Of a DNA stretch of 7,631 nt, positions 5,558 to 7,631 are shown one piece after another. Both the position numbers and the translations under genes were made by a program. The stretch is from assembly GCA_022574065.1 (NCBI GenBank), contig JACZST010000086.1, positions 1-7,631 of the forward strand, in the 5' to 3' direction. This DNA comes from Acidobacteriota bacterium (GTDB taxonomy: Bacteria > Actinomycetota > Acidimicrobiia > Spongiisociales > UBA5794). How positions within the stretch are numbered: the first letter of the stretch is position 1; every line of letters starts with the position of its first letter. The notes under the pieces were generated by a model. That model was not told the DNA's origin. It saw nothing but the letters and a program-made list of their open reading frames with translations, and ran no database searches.

Positions 5558-6330
5558 TACTCGTCGTAGATGACCACCGATTGCGGGTAGCGCCGAATGC
5601 GGCCGGTGCTGGACCGCTCTTCGATGAGCCGGTCGAGCAGCGCCTGTCTTTCCGGCTGGGGTCCAGCAGCCAGCAACGCCAGGTCGGCCTGGACTCGAAG
5701 CGCCCGGTCGGGGACGATGAATCTGGTGATCCCGGCTGGGAGGCGGTCGTCGCCGAGGGCTGCCTTCATTACGTCATCGATGGTGAGTGTGGGAAATTCG
5801 ACCACGGTGGCCCAGTCGGGGTAGAACGAGGCGACGCTGTCGAGATCGGGGTCGACCACCCGATTCACCTTCCACCGACCGATGTAACAGTCCACCAGCG
5901 CGGAAAGCAGACCGTTTTGGCTCAGCCGGTCGCTGTGTGCGGTAAACCGGCCGCCGTCGATAGTCGAGATACGAGGCGTTCCCTCGTCCTCCGCCAGGAT
6001 GAGGTTTGGGTTGTCCTCGATGTGGCGCGTAACGGCTTCTGGCGCTACGTCGCGAACGACGTGGTGCCATGTCTCCAGAGTGATGGATCGAGAATCGACA
6101 ACCTGGACCACTCCGTAAGCGAGACCAATATTCCCGAGGGCCGCTGTTCGTGTTGCCCCATCGAGGAGTACGAAGCGCCCGCTGATGTCCTCGATACATA
6201 CCATCGGATTGAGTTGTGATCCCTCGTCGGTGATTCGTGCCGCCAATCGGTCTACCCGCAATGGGTCGACCTTCTCGTGGGGCATGATTTCCGCCAGAGC
6301 CAGTACGCGCAACTCAGGAAGGTTCTCCAT
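5557..6330 (-). CDS. ParB-fold SbnI/SerK-like protein, possible free serine kinase
   Basis: The 257-residue protein starts at the ATG at 6330 (MENLPELRVL). Longer in-frame starts would run through the heptamer array and past the moaA start. Its layout follows S. aureus SbnI and archaeal SerK, which phosphorylate free L-serine to O-phosphoserine. MPHEKVDPLRV (16-26) matches SbnI's LHE...EPLRL, so Glu19 would be the catalytic base (SbnI Glu20). VLLDGATRTAAL (54-65) matches the ParB-box DGxHR, and LETWHH (85-90) and LPAGITRF (197-204) match SbnI's STWQH and VPAGVTRF. One key difference is Thr60 where SbnI and SerK have His. No helix-turn-helix DNA-binding domain is visible, so a chromosome-partition ParB is unlikely. 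No siderophore genes lie nearby. The reaction is inferred; the family comparison is from memory. Confidence 0.78.
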   Translation of the reverse strand: MENLPELRVLALAEIMPHEKVDPLRVDRLAARITDEGSQLNPMVCIEDISGRFVLLDGATRTAALGNIGLAYGVVQVVDSRSITLETWHHVVRDVAPEAVTRHIEDNPNLILAEDEGTPRISTIDGGRFTAHSDRLSQNGLLSALVDCYIGRWKVNRVVDPDLDSVASFYPDWATVVEFPTLTIDDVMKAALGDDRLPAGITRFIVPDRALRVQADLALLAAGPQPERQALLDRLIEERSSTGRIRRYPQSVVIYDE

Positions 6331-6338
6331 AGGTTGGG

Positions 6339-6344
6339 ATTGTG
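6339..6344 (-). promoter_or_regulatory. Candidate -10 box of the serine-kinase-like gene
   Basis: On the minus strand CACAAT (4 of 6 bases of TATAAT) ends 8 bases before the ATG at 6330. No Shine-Dalgarno sequence is present in the short space between, so a near-leaderless transcript is possible. No -35 box is clear. Confidence 0.3.
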
Positions 6345-6386
6345 CCCGATTCCGAGCCTCAATGGTCAGCCGTTGGTAGTTGATAG

Positions 6387-6435
6387 CCGGGAACCGGCAA
6401 CCGGGAACTGGGAACTGGGCTTTGGGAACTGGGTA
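6387..6435. repeat. 7-bp tandem array upstream of moaA
   Basis: Seven consecutive 7-bp units read CCGGGAA, CCGGCAA, CCGGGAA, CTGGGAA, CTGGGCT, TTGGGAA and CTGGGTA. Two degenerate units (TTGGTAG, TTGATAG) may extend it left to 6373. The array fills most of the 115-bp gap between the divergent starts at 6330 and 6446. Its last two bases, TA, form the start of the predicted moaA -10 box. Confidence 0.85.
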
Positions 6436-6439
6436 CGCT
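6434..6439 (+). promoter_or_regulatory. Candidate -10 box for leaderless moaA transcript
   Basis: TACGCT fits TANNNT and ends 6 bases before the ATG at 6446, placing +1 on the A of the start codon. This spacing is identical to that of the folate operon. The -35 region falls inside the 7-bp array (GGAACT at 6411-6416 at a 17-base spacing). There is no Shine-Dalgarno sequence. Confidence 0.5.
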
Positions 6440-6445
6440 GCAACC

Positions 6446-7450
6446 ATGCTGTTCGACACAATGGATCGGCCGCTGCGGGACATCCGGATCTCGGTGACGG
6501 ATCGATGCAACTTCCGCTGCACCTATTGCATGCCGCGGGAGGTGTTCGGCAAGGACTACGTGTTCCTTCCCCGCGAGGACCTGCTGACCTTCGAGGAGAT
6601 CGAAAGGGTTGTTCGCATCTTTGCCGGGCTGGGAACAGAGAAGGTGCGCCTGACCGGTGGAGAGCCGCTGTTGCGCCGTGGCATCGAGGATCTCGTGGGC
6701 AAGCTCTCCGTCATCGACGGGATCAACGACCTTGCCCTCACCACCAACGGATCGCTGCTGGCGAAGAAGGCGCCCGCGTTGGCCGCGGCGGGCCTGGACC
6801 GGGTGACGGTGAGCCTGGACTCGCTCGACGACACCGTGTTCCGGATCATGTCCGACGTCGACTTCCCGGTCGCCCGCGTCCTCGAGGCAATCGATGCCGC
6901 GGCAGCCGCGGGGTTGACACCGGTGAAGGTGAACGCAGTCGTTCAGCGTGACATCAACGGCGACCAGGTCGTCGATATGGCCAAAGCCTTCCGCGGGACC
7001 GGCCACATCGTGCGCTTCATCGAGTACATGGACGTTGGCACCTCCAATGGCTGGCGGATGGACGACGTCGTGCCCGCCCGTGAGATTGTCGCCGCTATCA
7101 ACGAGCGGTGGCCGATCGAGCCGCTCCCTGGGGCCCATCCCGGTGAAGTCGCCAACCGGTGGAGGTATCTCGACGGCGCCGGTGAAATCGGGGTGATCGC
7201 ATCGGTGACCGAGCCCTTCTGCGGAGATTGCAGCCGGCTCCGCCTGTCCTCAGAGGGTCGGATGTTCACCTGCCTGTTTGCCACCGGCGGCACCGACCTG
7301 CGCGGCCCGCTGCGCTCCGGCGCCTCCGATGACGAGATCACGGAGCTGATCACCGCTATGTGGGAGCGGCGTGAGGATCGGTACAGCGAGGAGCGTTCCG
7401 GGATCCCGCTCGGCCTCCCCAAGGTCGAGATGTCCTACATCGGCGGCTGA
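6446..7450 (+). CDS. moaA: GTP 3',8-cyclase (molybdenum cofactor biosynthesis protein A)
   Basis: MoaA is a radical SAM enzyme that converts GTP to 3',8-cyclo-GTP, the first step toward molybdopterin, with MoaC acting next. The 334-residue length is typical. The radical SAM cluster motif CNFRCTYC gives Cys21, Cys25 and Cys28. TGGEPLL (70-76) binds SAM. The second, substrate-side cluster is Cys259-x2-Cys262-x13-Cys276 in FCGDCSRLRLSSEGRMFTC. The protein ends MSYIGG, the conserved Gly-Gly tail needed for activity in this family. I chose the ATG at 6446 because DIRISVTDRCNF then follows after the usual short N-terminus. An in-frame ATG at 6380 would encode the heptamer array. No other moa gene is in the window, so the rest of the pathway must lie elsewhere. 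Confidence 0.97.
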   Translation: MLFDTMDRPLRDIRISVTDRCNFRCTYCMPREVFGKDYVFLPREDLLTFEEIERVVRIFAGLGTEKVRLTGGEPLLRRGIEDLVGKLSVIDGINDLALTTNGSLLAKKAPALAAAGLDRVTVSLDSLDDTVFRIMSDVDFPVARVLEAIDAAAAAGLTPVKVNAVVQRDINGDQVVDMAKAFRGTGHIVRFIEYMDVGTSNGWRMDDVVPAREIVAAINERWPIEPLPGAHPGEVANRWRYLDGAGEIGVIASVTEPFCGDCSRLRLSSEGRMFTCLFATGGTDLRGPLRSGASDDEITELITAMWERREDRYSEERSGIPLGLPKVEMSYIGG

Positions 7451-7453
7451 GCG

Positions 7454-7488
7454 CAAGTCGCAAGTCGCAGGTCGCAGGTCGCAAGTCC
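7454..7488. repeat. 7-bp tandem array downstream of moaA
   Basis: Five 7-bp units start 4 bases after the moaA stop: CAAGTCG, CAAGTCG, CAGGTCG, CAGGTCG and CAAGTCC. A weak sixth, CCGGTCT, follows. The period equals that of the array upstream of moaA, but the unit sequence is different. Confidence 0.85.
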
Positions 7489-7500
7489 CCGGTCTCGTTT

Positions 7501-7519
7501 CCTCCCCTTTTTGGGGAGG
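7501..7519 (+). terminator. Hairpin downstream of moaA, probable terminator
   Basis: CCTCCCC (7501-7507) and GGGGAGG (7513-7519) form a perfect 7-bp stem around TTTTT. It lies 50 bases after the moaA stop, following the heptamer array. There is no T-tract after the stem. It is likely the end of the moaA transcript, though the bases are also part of a larger repeat-like block. Confidence 0.55.
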
Positions 7520-7560
7520 TGGTAGCGCCGTACCCGCTGACGGAGGGTCTTTTCCTCCCC
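7501..7560. repeat. Repeat-like block with alternative pairings
   Basis: CCTCCCC occurs at both ends (7501-7507 and 7554-7560), with GGGGAGG (7513-7519) and GGAGG (7542-7546) between them. Either CCTCCCC can pair with GGGGAGG, and the second also pairs with GGAGG around a 7-base loop, so several exclusive hairpins are possible. A small inner stem AGCG/CGCT (7524-7527, 7535-7538) adds to it. Blocks of this look are common intergenic repeats in actinobacterial drafts, in my recollection. No second copy lies in this window. Confidence 0.45.
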
Positions 7561-7567
7561 CTCAGGT

Positions 7568-7590
7568 GTCGCATTTCGCGATTGTGCGAC
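7568..7590. other. Hairpin near the right edge
   Basis: GTCGCA (7568-7573) and TGCGAC (7585-7590) form a 6-bp stem around an 11-base loop. The remaining bases to 7631 show no gene start or recognisable site. Confidence 0.35.
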
Positions 7591-7631
7591 GGTTGGGGGT
7601 CAGAGCGTTGTCGCGGCCACGGCTTTACCCC

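Noticed and set aside
5581..6219. 212-codon plus-strand frame
   Set aside because: It is antisense to the SerK/SbnI-like gene, whose family motifs fix the coding strand.
6331..6522. 64-codon N-terminal extension of the SerK/SbnI-like protein
   Set aside because: It would translate the heptamer array and overlap the moaA start; the family's N-terminus matches the ATG at 6330.
7211..7245. TGCGGAG and GGCTCCGC near the moaA 3' half as another 55-bp element
   Set aside because: These bases encode the conserved FCGDCSRLR cluster motif; spacing and core do not match the element.

Overview
The window looks like chromosomal DNA from a high-GC actinobacterium. Three things suggest this: strong G/C preference at third codon positions, a eukaryote-type (type II) glutamine synthetase, and several genes that start with little or no leader behind a TANNNT-like -10 box. 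A deep-branching lineage such as Acidimicrobiia is my guess. It rests on overall style, not on a marker gene.

Layout. 1-292 is non-coding and holds a 101-bp tandem repeat carrying a 55-bp palindromic-ended element. 293-1186 (+) encodes a lipoprotein with an internally duplicated helical domain. 1186-1278 (+) reads as the orphan C-terminus of a zinc-type alcohol dehydrogenase/quinone reductase. 1465-2472 (+) is glutamine synthetase II. It converges, across a perfect 9-bp hairpin, on a membrane-anchored protein (2505-3074, -) whose outer domain resembles the lipoprotein repeat. 3234-5450 (+) is a compact folate operon with overlapping genes: a pteridine-reductase-like SDR, folB, and a fused folK-folE gene. 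Directly after its stop codon lies an inverted copy of the 55-bp element. 5557-6330 (-) is a ParB-fold protein of the SbnI/SerK free-serine-kinase type. It is divergent from moaA (6446-7450, +), the first enzyme of molybdenum cofactor synthesis. Short 7-bp tandem arrays flank moaA on both sides, and the upstream one runs into the predicted moaA -10 box. The right end (7451-7631) has no gene, only repeats and hairpins.

How the genes work together. The three folate genes form one unit. The FolE domain makes dihydroneopterin triphosphate from GTP, FolB cleaves dihydroneopterin to hydroxymethyl-dihydropterin, the FolK domain pyrophosphorylates that product, and the SDR probably reduces a dihydropterin or dihydrofolate. 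MoaA also starts from GTP, but I see no evidence that it is co-regulated with the folate genes. Glutamine synthetase and the two surface proteins appear to be separate transcription units.

The points most worth a second look are the FolK-FolE fusion with an apparently altered FolK active site, the stand-alone SerK/SbnI-like protein with a Thr in place of a motif His, the dispersed 55-bp element, the heptamer array abutting the moaA promoter, and the shared outer-surface domain on both sides of glutamine synthetase. I found no CRISPR array, transposase, tRNA or rRNA.
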